From Muribaculaceae bacterium (GTDB lineage: Bacteria > Bacteroidota > Bacteroidia > Bacteroidales > Muribaculaceae): a stretch of DNA of 50,491 bases. Numbering within the stretch: position 1 is the first letter of the stretch; the number at the start of each line of letters is the position of its first letter. A model generated the notes under the pieces. The model did no database searches. It saw only the letters and a list, made by a program, of their open reading frames with translations, and was not told the DNA's origin. The stretch lies in assembly GCA_022510465.1 (NCBI GenBank), contig JAFLTJ010000006.1, forward strand, positions 1-50,491, read 5' to 3'. The translations under genes and the position numbers were made by a program. Positions 24,830 through 34,233 of this stretch are shown piece after piece.

Positions 24830-26242
24830 ATGTCACGAAAAAGGAAAGAATTACCGATATTGGAGGATGTTACTATCACGGATGTTGCTGCCGAGGGAAA
24901 GGCGATAGCCCGTGTTGAGAATATGGTAGTGTTTGTGCCCTACGGAGCTCCCGGCGATGTTGTAGATATCAAACTTGACCGCAAGAGGAACAGCTATGCC
25001 GAGGGTCATATAACGGCGATAAAAAAGCCGTCGCAATATCGTGTAGAGCCGATATGCGAGCATTTTACTGTGTGTGGCGGTTGCAAGTGGCAGCATATCC
25101 CCTACGACTACCAGCTGCAATGCAAGCAGAAGCAGGTAAAGGATGCATTGGAACGTATAGGGAAAGTTGAATTTCCTGAAATTCAGACAATTATCGGGTC
25201 GAAAAATATTCTTGAATACCGCAACAAGATGGAATACACATTCTCAAACAAGCGGTGGCTCAGCTGGGAGCAAATGAAGAGCGGCGAAGTGTTTGCTGAC
25301 CGCAGTGGAGCCGGCTTTCATATCCCCGGAGCTTTTGACAAGGTTCTTGACATAAACGAGTGTCACCTACAGGAGGATACCGGAAACCGAATAAGGAGTT
25401 TTATCAAAGAGTATGGGCGGAGTAACGGGTTGTCGTTCTATGACTTGCGAGGTCAGACGGGTGTTTTGAGAACGCTGATGATACGTATCGCGTCGACCGG
25501 AGAGATTATGGTTCTGATGTCGTTTGGAGAAAACAATCGGGAGGCAATTGATAGTTTGATGGGCGCATTGGCAGATAATTTTCCGGAAATCACATCGCTG
25601 CAATATGTTGTGAATACTAAAGCCAATGATACAATTGGCGACCTCGAAGTGGTGACCTACAAGGGGAAACCGTATATCGAGGAGGAGATGGAGGGGCTTA
25701 AATTTCGTATCGGGCCAAAATCGTTCTATCAGACGAATTCATTGCAGGCATACGAGCTATACAAGGCAGCACGAAAGGCGGCAGGCCTGACGGGAAATGA
25801 GCTTGTTTATGATTTATACACCGGAACCGGAACGATAGCCTGCTTTGTTTCCAGAGAGTGTAAACATGTAATCGGGATAGAGTATGTGCCGGAGGCGATA
25901 GCAGACGCGAAGGTGAACGCAGAGATAAACGGTCTTGACAACACAGAGTTTTATGCCGGAGACATGAAGGATGTTTTAACCGAGGAGTTCATTGCCGAAC
26001 ATGGCCGCCCAGACGTGATGATAATCGACCCACCAAGAGCCGGGATGCATGAGGATGTTGTTAAGGTGATAATGGCGGCCGCACCGCGGCGAATAGTGTA
26101 CGTGAGCTGCAATCCGTCAACCCAAGCCCGCGATGTAGCGTTGATGGACAAGATGTATCAGATAGATTTGGTTCAGCCGGTGGATATGTTTCCCCATACC
26201 CATCACGTTGAGAACATCATAAGAATGACGTTGCGCAAATAA
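24830..26242 (+). CDS. rlmD: RlmD/RumA-type 23S rRNA (uracil-C5) methyltransferase
   Basis: 470 residues. An N-terminal TRAM domain (about 10-65) is followed by the iron-sulfur ligands C76, C82 and C85 (CEHFTVCGGCKWQHIPYDYQ), with the fourth cysteine probably in INECHLQ. The SAM-binding domain has DLYTGTGTIACFV, IGIEYVPEAI and IDPPRAGMHEDV, and the catalytic cysteine is in VSCNPSTQARD (C427) with the base E461 in HHVE. It methylates C5 of a uridine, most likely U1939 of 23S rRNA; related enzymes act on other uridines (RlmCD, TrmA), so the site is inferred. The promoter lies 18 nt upstream and nfo follows after 68 nt with its own promoter. Confidence 0.92.
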   Translation: MSRKRKELPILEDVTITDVAAEGKAIARVENMVVFVPYGAPGDVVDIKLDRKRNSYAEGHITAIKKPSQYRVEPICEHFTVCGGCKWQHIPYDYQLQCKQKQVKDALERIGKVEFPEIQTIIGSKNILEYRNKMEYTFSNKRWLSWEQMKSGEVFADRSGAGFHIPGAFDKVLDINECHLQEDTGNRIRSFIKEYGRSNGLSFYDLRGQTGVLRTLMIRIASTGEIMVLMSFGENNREAIDSLMGALADNFPEITSLQYVVNTKANDTIGDLEVVTYKGKPYIEEEMEGLKFRIGPKSFYQTNSLQAYELYKAARKAAGLTGNELVYDLYTGTGTIACFVSRECKHVIGIEYVPEAIADAKVNAEINGLDNTEFYAGDMKDVLTEEFIAEHGRPDVMIIDPPRAGMHEDVVKVIMAAAPRRIVYVSCNPSTQARDVALMDKMYQIDLVQPVDMFPHTHHVENIIRMTLRK

Positions 26243-26254
26243 TGGCTTGAACGG

Positions 26255-26285
26255 TTGCATAAAGGGAGTAAAATTATTATATTTG
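26255..26285 (+). promoter_or_regulatory. Promoter of nfo
   Basis: TTG (26255-26257), 20 nt, TATATTTG (26278-26285): a full Bacteroidetes consensus. The ATG used for nfo is 25 nt downstream, preceded by an AAAGGAG purine stretch. Confidence 0.7.
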
Positions 26286-26310
26286 TGGATTGAAAGAAAG
26301 GAGAACGAAG

Positions 26311-27177
26311 ATGAAATATATAGGCGCACATGTATCAGCTCAATCAGGGGTGAGCCAGGCTCCGGTGAATGCGTATCGGATAGGTGCAAAGGCGTTTGCC
26401 CTGTTCACACGCAATCCGTCGCGGTGGGTATCAAAACCAATCAGTGAACGAGAGGCGGAGATGTTCAAGGAGAATTGTGAGAAATATGGCTACAGCCCAT
26501 CGGTAATACTCCCCCATGACAGCTATCTGATAAATCTGGGGCAACCCGACGAGGAGAAATTAGCTAAGTCGAGAGAGTCATTTCTGGATGAGTTTAAACG
26601 TTGTGAACAGCTTGGTTTGAGTATGCTGAATTTTCACCCCGGCAGCCACCTCAACGAGATAGCCATCGACGCGTGTCTTGACAGGATAGCCGAGTCGATA
26701 AACATAGTTCTTGATGCAACAACCGGCGTGACGGCCGTTATCGAGAACACAGCCGGACAAGGGAGCAATCTCGGATACAAGTTTGAGCAGATAGCGCATA
26801 TCATTGAGCGCGTTGAGGATAAGAGCCGCGTTGGGGTTTGTATAGATTCGTGTCACGCATTTGCCGCCGGCTATGACTTTGCAACAAGAGAGGGATATGA
26901 ACGTGCATGGCAAGATTTTGACAGAATCATAGGGCTGAACTATCTGAAAGGGATGCATCTGAATGACACGAAGAAGGGGTTGGGGTCGAAAGTAGACCGA
27001 CATGAGTCGGTTGGCAAAGGGATGCTTGGAGATGAATTTTTCAGGATGCTGATGGCCGACAGCCGAGTTGACGGGATTCCGTTGATTTTAGAGACTCCAA
27101 ACGAGGCAATATGGGCAGATGAAATTGCTTATCTTTACTCGATAGTCACGGAAAAGAATGTGGAGGTTAAATTATGA
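26311..27177 (+). CDS. nfo: Deoxyribonuclease IV (AP endonuclease, Nfo family)
   Basis: 288 residues from the ATG of [10 protein letters not shown]; an ATG seven codons earlier is next to the purine-rich stretch AAAGGAG and is less likely. It is a zinc TIM-barrel enzyme with metal ligands in GAHVSAQSG (H7), [56 protein letters not shown] and LILETPN. It cuts DNA 5' of abasic sites and repairs 3'-blocked ends. It overlaps the following Sel1-repeat gene by ATGA (4 nt), so the two are translationally coupled although their functions appear unrelated. Confidence 0.95.
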   Translation: MKYIGAHVSAQSGVSQAPVNAYRIGAKAFALFTRNPSRWVSKPISEREAEMFKENCEKYGYSPSVILPHDSYLINLGQPDEEKLAKSRESFLDEFKRCEQLGLSMLNFHPGSHLNEIAIDACLDRIAESINIVLDATTGVTAVIENTAGQGSNLGYKFEQIAHIIERVEDKSRVGVCIDSCHAFAAGYDFATREGYERAWQDFDRIIGLNYLKGMHLNDTKKGLGSKVDRHESVGKGMLGDEFFRMLMADSRVDGIPLILETPNEAIWADEIAYLYSIVTEKNVEVKL

Positions 27178-28745
27178 GATTTATTACAAGAATTATAAGT
27201 ATCGTATTTTGTGCAGCCGCTATCGCCTTGCATCCGATAGAGGTTGAATCGAAAGCTAAAAGCAAAGCCAGGACTACGACGACAACCCGAGCGAAGAAGT
27301 CGAGCAAGAAGAGCAGCAGCACAAGGTCGAAAAGCCGGACAAAGGGGACAAAATCCAGCCGGACACGAGGGAAGAAGACGACAACCCGCCGCGTATGGGC
27401 CCCGTTTGCAAGTTTTGAGACGACGGCGACTCCGAGCCAATATAATGTGCCCGATGATTCAATAGCCTCGCTCAGACGCAAGGCCGACGCCGGGAACCGG
27501 GAGGCACAATATTTACTTGGCTGCTCGTACTTTGAGCGTCGAGTGTCGGGTGCAAACCGCGATTCGGCAGACTATAACGCGATGAGATACTGGCGCATGG
27601 CAGCTGAACAGGGACACGTAACGGCTATGGGTGATTATGGATATTGCCTGCGAACGGGGCGAGGAATTCAGGCAGATACATTGGCGGCGGTTGAAATGTA
27701 TGTGGCATCGCTGATAAAGGGTAATAGCCGATTGGAGCGGTTGACCCGCCAGAACGCAGACCGTAAGAGTTCGTTTGACGCATACGTTCTTGCCCGCTCA
27801 ATAGACTCGGGGCTGAAAATTGTTGATAAACGGAATGCGGCTTATTATGACGAGATAGCCTGTGAAGGAGGTTTTATTCCGGCAATTATTGATAACGCCA
27901 AGAGAGAACTTGCAGCAGGGAATGGTGACGGGGCCGTCAAATTATTACGGTCGATACATAATCCGGATGACGCAACGATTGACAGAATCTTGGAAATGTT
28001 GAAGAGCGCCGGGTCGCAGGATATTGAGGTACTGGTCAATGTGGCATCAACAGGGTACCCAGACGCGCAGCTAATTTTGGCAGATATACTGATAGAACGC
28101 AATGAGCTGAAAGAGGCATATCAATGGATGTACAAGGCGGCTCAAAATGGGTCGGACACGGGATTGGAGAAGCTTGTGTTGATGTTGCTGAATCAAGAGA
28201 GCGAGCTTTATGAGCCATACGAGGCTTACCTGTGGATAGATACATACGCCGACGGGAACGACGAGGAGACGGTTAAATATGCTACCGAGCTATCGGGAAA
28301 CGATACATCGTTCATAAATTATGTGCTCGGGATGCAGAAGATAAGCCAGGAGAAACCGGATTATGCCGGAGCGCATCCGCTATTCAGAGAATCGACGACT
28401 GCGGGGAGCGAATCGATGGCATTATTGTGTGACGCAAAGAGTGTAAAAAAGTCGCAAGCGGCCAAAGAGTTAAGGAAAAGAGCCGGAGAGGATAGGCCGT
28501 TGGCAGCAGTGGCGTACTCATATATCAATCAGAAGGATGCGATGGGCTATCTCAATACAGCAGCCAAACGGGGCGATGTAGCGTCGAAAAACAGGCTTGG
28601 CGTGATTCTGTACAAGAACAAAAAGTATAGCGACGCCCACAAAGTATTAACAGATATTCAGCAGAACTCGATACTAACCGAGGAGGCTGCAATAGCGCTA
28701 AGCGAATGTGACGAGAAGGTTTCAAAACTAAAAAACGGCAATTAA
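27174..28745 (+). CDS. Exported Sel1/TPR-like repeat protein with a highly basic N-terminal segment
   Basis: 523 residues. A signal peptide or anchor covers residues 1-27 ([17 protein letters not shown]). Residues about 27-75 are almost only K, R, S and T, with tracts such as [16 protein letters not shown]. From about 90 on, helical repeats of the Sel1 type appear ([76 protein letters not shown]), and they cover most of the protein. Sel1 repeats bind protein partners; the basic segment could bind DNA, cell wall or lipid phosphates. I cannot assign a role. It is coupled to nfo by a 4-nt overlap and is 21 nt upstream of cls. Confidence 0.7.
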   Translation: MRFITRIISIVFCAAAIALHPIEVESKAKSKARTTTTTRAKKSSKKSSSTRSKSRTKGTKSSRTRGKKTTTRRVWAPFASFETTATPSQYNVPDDSIASLRRKADAGNREAQYLLGCSYFERRVSGANRDSADYNAMRYWRMAAEQGHVTAMGDYGYCLRTGRGIQADTLAAVEMYVASLIKGNSRLERLTRQNADRKSSFDAYVLARSIDSGLKIVDKRNAAYYDEIACEGGFIPAIIDNAKRELAAGNGDGAVKLLRSIHNPDDATIDRILEMLKSAGSQDIEVLVNVASTGYPDAQLILADILIERNELKEAYQWMYKAAQNGSDTGLEKLVLMLLNQESELYEPYEAYLWIDTYADGNDEETVKYATELSGNDTSFINYVLGMQKISQEKPDYAGAHPLFRESTTAGSESMALLCDAKSVKKSQAAKELRKRAGEDRPLAAVAYSYINQKDAMGYLNTAAKRGDVASKNRLGVILYKNKKYSDAHKVLTDIQQNSILTEEAAIALSECDEKVSKLKNGN

Positions 28746-28766
28746 GATTCTATTAACAAGGGATTT

Positions 28767-30218
28767 ATGATACTCTCGGCAATGACATACGAATTTTTTG
28801 GTTCGACCTGGATGTACTGGGGCTTTACAATTGCCTACGCGGTGACGATACTGAGTATCGTCGGGGTGGTATTGTCGGAGAATCGCAATCCATTGAAGTC
28901 GCTTGCCTGGATAACGGTGTTGATATTATTTCCGGCCGTGGGTATCGTTCTGTATGTGTTTTTTGGGCGCAGTATCAAGAATCAGCGTATGATTTCCCGA
29001 CGAAACAAGCGCCGATTGCTCAAAGATGACAACTATATCAAGGGAACCGGGAATCTCAAATTGGAGAATGCCAATCAACGGAATCTCGCGACAATAGCCC
29101 GCTCGCTAAACGGCAGTGTATATTTTTCGGATAATGATGTTGAGCTGTTTTTTGCGGGAAAGGAGAAGTTTGAATCAATGGTAAAGGACTTGAAATCGGC
29201 TGAAAATTACATACATATCCAATATTACATTTTTGAGAACGATAAAATAGGGAGTCAGATTGCCGAGATTTTAATAGAGCGGGCCCGTCGCGGGGTAAAA
29301 GTGAGGGTTATCTATGACCATATCGGTTCGATTCATGTCAAGAACCGATTTTTCAAAGAGATGTCGGAAGCCGGAATCGAGGTGTATCCATTTTTTAGGG
29401 TGGCATTTCCGCCATTCGCAACAAGAATGAACTGGCGAAACCACCGTAAAATAGTGGTTATCGACGGGAAGACAGGCTATATAGGCGGAATGAATATAGC
29501 CGACCGCTATATAGATGGCGGAGCGAAATTCTCGTCGTGGCGCGATACCCATGTAAGGCTTACCGGTCCGGCAGTGGCGGCGCTGCAATACTCGTTTGCC
29601 GTTGACTGGAATTTTATGGGTCAGCCATTGATTACGGAGTCGGCCGGAGGCAAATCGGAGTGTAATCAGAATGTAGGGTTACAGTTAATAACGAGCGGTC
29701 CTACAAGTCAATGGAGCAATGTTGCAATGGTTTTTTTGCGTGCAATTTCATCAGCAACCAAACGGATATATATCCAAACTCCATACTTTCTTCCGACCGA
29801 ATCGTTGCTAAAGGCGCTGCAAGCGGCGGCGCTGTCGCATGTTGACGTCAGAATCATGATTCCGAAACGGAGCGACTCGGTTGTATTGACAAATGCATCG
29901 TTCAGCTATATATCGGAGTGTCTTAAAGCCGGCATCAAAATATATCTGTATGAGAAGGGGATGATGCATGCAAAGACAATGATTATAGATGACAACTGGA
30001 GCACTATCGGGTCGACAAACTTTGATTTCAGGAGTTTCGAGCATAATTTTGAGGCCAATCTGCTGATATACTCGAGTGAGATAAACAGCCGCATGGCAAC
30101 TCAATTCAGCGAGGACATGACTGAGTGTAGCCGAGTAAGGCCTGCGCTGTGGCACAAGCGGCCTATAATTCAAAAGGCTAAGGAGTCGATTGTAAGACTT
30201 CTCAGCCCTATTCTATAA
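28767..30218 (+). CDS. cls: Cardiolipin synthase (PLD family)
   Basis: 483 residues. Two N-terminal transmembrane helices (about 13-35 and 45-66, the PLDc_N region) precede two phospholipase-D catalytic domains. The HKD signatures are NHRKIVVIDG (about 225-234) and MHAKTMIIDD (about 392-401), each H-x-K-x4-D, the second followed by GSTNFDFRS. It condenses two phosphatidylglycerol molecules into cardiolipin and glycerol at the inner membrane. Its start may be this ATG or the one five codons later (MTYEFFG). It is 21 nt after the Sel1 protein and converges on the DUF5063 gene with an 11-nt gap and no clear terminator. Confidence 0.93.
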   Translation: MILSAMTYEFFGSTWMYWGFTIAYAVTILSIVGVVLSENRNPLKSLAWITVLILFPAVGIVLYVFFGRSIKNQRMISRRNKRRLLKDDNYIKGTGNLKLENANQRNLATIARSLNGSVYFSDNDVELFFAGKEKFESMVKDLKSAENYIHIQYYIFENDKIGSQIAEILIERARRGVKVRVIYDHIGSIHVKNRFFKEMSEAGIEVYPFFRVAFPPFATRMNWRNHRKIVVIDGKTGYIGGMNIADRYIDGGAKFSSWRDTHVRLTGPAVAALQYSFAVDWNFMGQPLITESAGGKSECNQNVGLQLITSGPTSQWSNVAMVFLRAISSATKRIYIQTPYFLPTESLLKALQAAALSHVDVRIMIPKRSDSVVLTNASFSYISECLKAGIKIYLYEKGMMHAKTMIIDDNWSTIGSTNFDFRSFEHNFEANLLIYSSEINSRMATQFSEDMTECSRVRPALWHKRPIIQKAKESIVRLLSPIL

Positions 30219-30229
30219 AAGGAGTGGTA

Positions 30230-30757
30230 TCAGTGGTTGTATCGCAGGTTGTTCAGCGCCCGCAAGTTGTTACATAGAATCTGACTCCAATAGGATTCAA
30301 AGTCTTCTTTTGCTACAATCAAAGCGTTCTGAATCAGCTCAACCGGAGCCTCCCGAACTGTTTCAAGGATGTTGTAAAGAGACTGGAATATGTCACACAG
30401 GCCCTCGGAAATAGATGCACCGATGGGGGTGTCGGAATATTTCATATCTTCCTCAAAAACTTCAAGATAGGTATCATCAATGCCGAGGAGGTCTTCAATG
30501 CTGCGGCGCGCAGAGTCGTAATAGTCTTCATCGAGCGAAGAATCGATATAACCGGTTTCATCGGCTGCGGTTGACGAGGGAAGATCGGTTGATACAATAT
30601 AAAGACGAGGCAACAGGCGGAGCATTGTTGCGATAAACTCGTCGGGCTGCATTTGGCGGGCAGTCTCAATAGCGTGACAATACTCGTTGCTCAACGCGAT
30701 GAATGAAAGCTGACCCGGTGTCAGAGCGGTTTGCTCATCGGAAATATTGCTACTCAT
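30230..30757 (-). CDS. DUF5063-family protein
   Basis: 175 residues from the ATG of MSSNISDEQ, which overlaps the end of nadD by 8 nt; two further in-frame ATGs upstream (30781, 30808) overlap more and are less likely. It is soluble, acidic and mostly helical, with no signal peptide. Recognisable stretches are SFIALSNEYCHAIE, LLPRLYIVSTDLP and SYWSQILCNNLRALNNLRY. DUF5063 has no known function. As the last gene of the yicC-gmk-nadD operon it may be coupled to NadD translation. Confidence 0.7.
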   Translation of the reverse strand: MSSNISDEQTALTPGQLSFIALSNEYCHAIETARQMQPDEFIATMLRLLPRLYIVSTDLPSSTAADETGYIDSSLDEDYYDSARRSIEDLLGIDDTYLEVFEEDMKYSDTPIGASISEGLCDIFQSLYNILETVREAPVELIQNALIVAKEDFESYWSQILCNNLRALNNLRYNH

Positions 30758-31361
30758 TGATGAATGGTTCGTTATATCCATAAAGCCTATTTTTCTTAAT
30801 GTAATCAAAAACTCCCGAGGGGAGGAAAAAGGTCATATCAAAGCCTTTGGCGACAGCTCTTCGAATGAATGTGCTCGAAATATTGAACACGGGGGCGTCA
30901 ATAACGTCAACACCGTCTTCGTACAGGGAGGGCAATGGATAGCCTGGGCGCGGATAAACTATTACGCCATATTGGTCAATTATGCGTCGGTAATCACGCC
31001 ACTGCTCGAATATTTTCCAATTGTCACTTCCAATAATCAGTTTAAACTGCCTGCCTGGATATTTTTTGCACAAAAAATCGAGAGTGTTGATTGTATAGCT
31101 GGGCCTGGGCATGGATAGTTCAATGTCGCATATCTCAATGCCTGGAGCGTTTTTTGTTGCAATAGCCAGCATATTAAGCCGCTGTACATCGGGGATGAGC
31201 TCGGAGGAGTTGGCTTTCAATGGATTCAGCGGCGACAGGGTAAGCCAAACCGAATCAAGGGATGTAAACTGAGTCAAGTAGCTGGCAAGCATGACATGGC
31301 CAATGTGGACCGGATTGAACGAGCCGCCGAGGATTCCGATTGTTTTGCCGGGAGTTGTCAT
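30750..31361 (-). CDS. nadD: Nicotinate-nucleotide adenylyltransferase NadD
   Basis: 203 residues, typical length. The nucleotidyltransferase motif LGGSFNPVHIGHVMLA is at 10-25 (G-x-F-x-P-x-H-x-G-H), LIIGSDNW marks the base-binding part, and the second motif is ISSTFIRRAVAKG near residue 175. It adenylates nicotinate mononucleotide on the way to NAD. The start overlaps gmk by ATGA-type 4 nt, and the end overlaps the DUF5063 start by 8 nt, so the three are translationally linked. Confidence 0.95.
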   Translation of the reverse strand: MTTPGKTIGILGGSFNPVHIGHVMLASYLTQFTSLDSVWLTLSPLNPLKANSSELIPDVQRLNMLAIATKNAPGIEICDIELSMPRPSYTINTLDFLCKKYPGRQFKLIIGSDNWKIFEQWRDYRRIIDQYGVIVYPRPGYPLPSLYEDGVDVIDAPVFNISSTFIRRAVAKGFDMTFFLPSGVFDYIKKNRLYGYNEPFINE

Positions 31362-31939
31362 TGCTGATTCAATTTAATGAAATCGGCAATTAAATTGCGG
31401 GTCTGAGAAATTGCCTGGTCAAGGTTGTCGTTAATTACAATATGGTCAAACTGACTGGCGTATGCAATCTCGGTTTCGGCTTTAGAAACACGCCGGTCAA
31501 TCTCGTCGGCAGAGTCGGTGGCCCGCCCCTCAAGCCGTCGACGCAACTCGTCGACCGACGGTGGCATGATGAAAATACTTAAAGCATCATCCTTTAAAAG
31601 ATTTTTTACATTGATTCCACCTTTCACGTCGATATCCAGAATCAGGTTGTGCCCGCAGTCAACAATGCGCTCAACCTCGCGTTTAAGCGTGCCATAAAAC
31701 CGGCCGGGATATACTTCTTCCCATTCAACGAACTCGTTTTTGGCGATAAGTTCTTTGAATCGGTCTGTTTCAAGGAAGTAGTAATTTACTCCGTGTTTTT
31801 CGCCAACTCTTGGTTTACGGTTGGTGGCCGAGACCGAGAAATGCAGGTCAAGGCTGTCGAAATTCATTAATGCGCTGATGATTGTTGACTTACCGCATCC
31901 CGACGGTGCTGAAATGATAATTACTCGTCCCTTGTTCAT
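31358..31939 (-). CDS. gmk: Guanylate kinase
   Basis: 193 residues from the ATG of MNKGRVIIISAP, 11 nt after the yicC stop; the longer frame upstream lies inside yicC. The P-loop is SAPSGCGKST (10-19), followed by FSVSATNRKPRVGEKHGVNYYF (substrate-binding region), EWEEVYPGRFYGT, LILDIDVKGG and IFIMPPS. It phosphorylates GMP to GDP. YicC next to guanylate kinase is a widely conserved pair. Confidence 0.96.
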   Translation of the reverse strand: MNKGRVIIISAPSGCGKSTIISALMNFDSLDLHFSVSATNRKPRVGEKHGVNYYFLETDRFKELIAKNEFVEWEEVYPGRFYGTLKREVERIVDCGHNLILDIDVKGGINVKNLLKDDALSIFIMPPSVDELRRRLEGRATDSADEIDRRVSKAETEIAYASQFDHIVINDNLDQAISQTRNLIADFIKLNQQ

Positions 31940-31950
31940 CGCCGGCAAAT

Positions 31951-32826
31951 TTACATGACGTTTAACACTTGTTCTTTTATCTGCTCTAACTCGTCTTTCA
32001 TTTTGACTACAATTTTCTGTAGCTCGGCATGATTGCTTTTTGAACCTAATGTATTGATTTCGCGGCCAATTTCCTGGCAAATAAATCCGAGTTTTTTGCC
32101 TTGCCCGGGCTCGCCGTTCATTGTCTCGATGAAGTAAGCAAGATGCTGCTCCAACCGCTGTTTTTCTTCGTTTATATCAAGTTTCTCGATATAGAAAATC
32201 AGTTCCTGCTCCAACCGACCTTTGTCATATTCAATGCCTTTAATCTTGGACAAACCGTCTTGGAGGCGAGCTCTGACGTGCTGAATGCGTTCTTCTTCAT
32301 AACGGGGCACTTCGAGCAAATGTTTCGAGATGGTGTCGATTCGGATTTGGAAAAATTCTTCAAGACGAACACCCTCGGCGCGACGATGGCTAATCAGGCT
32401 GTCAATGGCTTCACGCAAACATTGGGTCACGGCATTTTTTTCTTCAACCGACAATGATGAGGCGACATCGTTCTTTATGGTGTCGGGTAATCTGAGCAAA
32501 ACGCTATACCAGTTTTCGGGCTGAGGTATGCCGAGCTCGCCGGATATATCTTCAATCTGCTCCTTATATGATTTGAGCGCGTTTTTATTGATGACTGCCG
32601 GCGTTTCGGCCCCAAGATTGTCAAACGAGATAGCAATGTCAACCTTGCCTCGCTGAAGATGATGGGCTATGACATTGCGGATTTCAAGCTCAAGCTCACG
32701 ATAGCATCCGGGCAACCGTGAAGATATATCCAGCTGTTTGGAATTGAGGGACTTAATTTCTATTGTAATTTTTTTCATGCAAGCCTCAACTATAGACTTG
32801 CCGAAACCTGTCATTGATAAAAGCAT
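31951..32826 (-). CDS. yicC: YicC/YloC-family endoribonuclease
   Basis: 291 residues from the ATG of MLLSMTGFGKS; MTGFGKS (four codons later) is the conserved start of the family and is an alternative. The upstream frame is discarded because it crosses a -7 box. The N-terminal domain has LNSKQLDISSRLPG and RGKVDIAIS, and the C-terminal DUF1732 part shows EQELIFYIEKLDINEE, RLEQHLAYFIETM and GKKLGFICQEIGREINTLGSKS. YicC proteins act as RNA endonucleases in E. coli. It heads the operon with gmk, nadD and DUF5063, and is divergent from tsaB. Confidence 0.92.
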   Translation of the reverse strand: MLLSMTGFGKSIVEACMKKITIEIKSLNSKQLDISSRLPGCYRELELEIRNVIAHHLQRGKVDIAISFDNLGAETPAVINKNALKSYKEQIEDISGELGIPQPENWYSVLLRLPDTIKNDVASSLSVEEKNAVTQCLREAIDSLISHRRAEGVRLEEFFQIRIDTISKHLLEVPRYEEERIQHVRARLQDGLSKIKGIEYDKGRLEQELIFYIEKLDINEEKQRLEQHLAYFIETMNGEPGQGKKLGFICQEIGREINTLGSKSNHAELQKIVVKMKDELEQIKEQVLNVM

Positions 32827-32849
32827 TGTTCCGATTAGTTTAATTGCCA

Positions 32850-32857
32850 CAAAGTTA
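32850..32857 (-). promoter_or_regulatory. -7 box of the yicC-gmk-nadD operon
   Basis: TAACTTTG on the minus strand, 23 nt before the yicC ATG. It faces the tsaB -7 box (32881-32888) with 23 bp between them, so the two divergent promoters overlap in their upstream parts. Confidence 0.55.
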
Positions 32858-32880
32858 CGATATATTTGGCAAAAAATGAG

Positions 32881-32888
32881 TATTTTTG
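32881..32888 (+). promoter_or_regulatory. -7 box of the tsaB-rsmG-MBL operon
   Basis: TATTTTTG on the plus strand, 21 nt before the tsaB ATG. No TTG lies at 19-20 nt, where the divergent yicC promoter region is. Confidence 0.5.
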
Positions 32889-32909
32889 CGACGAAAATAA
32901 GGAATAGAA

Positions 32910-33599
32910 ATGGCATTACTACTAAATATCGATACATCGACCGACACGTGCTCAACAGCGCTGACGGCGGATGGATGTATACTGACTCATTTTGAAGATT
33001 TTAAATATCATAATCACGCTGCGCTGCTGAGCGGGATGATAAAGGGATGTCTTGACTATGTAAAGGAGCATGACCTGAAGCTTGACGCAATAGCGGTTGT
33101 GACCGGGCCGGGGAGCTACACCGGGCTGAGAATAGGCCTTAGCGAGGCTAAGGGTCTGGCCTACTCGCTCGGAGTTCCAATGATTGGCGTTAACACGCTT
33201 GAAATGATGGCTGTTAAAGTTATGTTTGAGGCGGATATATGTGGCACTGAGCTTTTTGCACCTATGATAGATGCCCGGCGGATGGAGGTTTATACGGCAG
33301 TTTACGATATGTCGCTTAACGAGCTGTTGCCGCCGAGGCCACTGGTCATTGAGCCGGATAGTTACAGTGAATTTCTTGAGCGTGGAAAGGTTTTATTTTT
33401 TGGCAATGGTAGTGGTAAGACACGAGAGATACTGACATCTTCGAATGCTGTTTATATTGACGATATAATGCCTACTGCGGCTGACATGGTAGCTCTTTCG
33501 GAACGAGCTTACGCGCGAAAGGAATTTATCGATACGGCCTATTCAACACCTATGTATCTCAAGGAATTTCAAGCGACAAAACCAAAGAAACTATTCTGA
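32910..33599 (+). CDS. tsaB: tRNA threonylcarbamoyladenosine biosynthesis protein TsaB
   Basis: 229 residues of the actin/ASKHA-type TsaB (YeaZ) family: LLLNIDTSTDTCSTAL at the start, KYHNHAALLSGMIKGCL, VVTGPGSYTGLRIGLSEAKGLAYSLGVP as the hallmark, and PMIDARRMEVYTAVYD. It scaffolds TsaD and TsaE in forming the t6A modification at position 37 of ANN-decoding tRNAs. It has its own -7 box and is followed after 13 nt by rsmG. Confidence 0.94.
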   Translation: MALLLNIDTSTDTCSTALTADGCILTHFEDFKYHNHAALLSGMIKGCLDYVKEHDLKLDAIAVVTGPGSYTGLRIGLSEAKGLAYSLGVPMIGVNTLEMMAVKVMFEADICGTELFAPMIDARRMEVYTAVYDMSLNELLPPRPLVIEPDSYSEFLERGKVLFFGNGSGKTREILTSSNAVYIDDIMPTAADMVALSERAYARKEFIDTAYSTPMYLKEFQATKPKKLF

Positions 33600-33612
33600 C
33601 AATGGAGTTCTT

Positions 33613-34233
33613 ATGGAGGAGATTCTAAAATATTTTCCAAATCTGACCGACCTTCAAAAGAGTCGTTTTGAGGTACTTGGGCCGCTATATCGCGAGTGGA
33701 ACGAGAAAATTAACGTTATATCGCGCAAGGATATTGACAATTTGTACCAGCACCATGTGTTACATTCACTGTCGATTTCCAGGTTTGTAACGCCGACGGC
33801 CGGCTCTATGCTGCTTGACATCGGTACTGGCGGCGGATTTCCGGGGATTCCGTTAGCTATCCTTTGGCCGGAGTGCAATTTCCATCTGATAGACCGTATA
33901 GGGAAGAAAATCAGGGTGGCCAGCAGCATTGCGGAGGCGTTGGAGCTGAAAAATGTTACTTTTCAACATGGTGACGCCGGAGAATGCCATGAAAAATTTG
34001 ACTATGTGGTATCGCGCGGGGTTACTCAGCTTGACGGGTTGATAAAAATAGTCAGACGGAATATTTCAAGTGTCAACAGAAACAAGCTGCCCAATGGACT
34101 TATCTGTCTGAAAGGAGCCGGATTAGAGGATGAAACAAATAAGGTTCAACATCGGTTTATCGAAGTTCCGCTAAGCGATTATTTTTGCGAGGAATATTTT
34201 GAGACCAAGGCGCTAATTTATGTTCAGCTATGA
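33613..34233 (+). CDS. rsmG: 16S rRNA (guanine527-N7)-methyltransferase RsmG
   Basis: 206 residues, the usual length. YREWNEKINVISRKDIDNLYQHHVLHSL is the family's N-terminal substrate region (split across 29-56), MLLDIGTGGGFPGIPLAI is the SAM-binding motif I, and FDYVVSRGVTQLD and LICLKGAG are motifs IV and VI. It methylates G527 in helix 18 of 16S rRNA. It overlaps the following MBL gene by 4 nt (ATGA). Confidence 0.95.
   Translation: MEEILKYFPNLTDLQKSRFEVLGPLYREWNEKINVISRKDIDNLYQHHVLHSLSISRFVTPTAGSMLLDIGTGGGFPGIPLAILWPECNFHLIDRIGKKIRVASSIAEALELKNVTFQHGDAGECHEKFDYVVSRGVTQLDGLIKIVRRNISSVNRNKLPNGLICLKGAGLEDETNKVQHRFIEVPLSDYFCEEYFETKALIYVQL

Noticed and set aside
24739-24879. Longer N-terminus for the Wzi-like protein (ATG at 24879 or 24828)
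   Set aside because: It would place the signal peptide 30-47 residues inside the protein and overlap the divergent rlmD start.
27135-27481. Two minus-strand frames of about 100 codons opposite the basic segment of the Sel1 protein
   Set aside because: They arise because K/R/S/T codons read backwards give hydrophobic and leucine-rich frames without stops; not genes.
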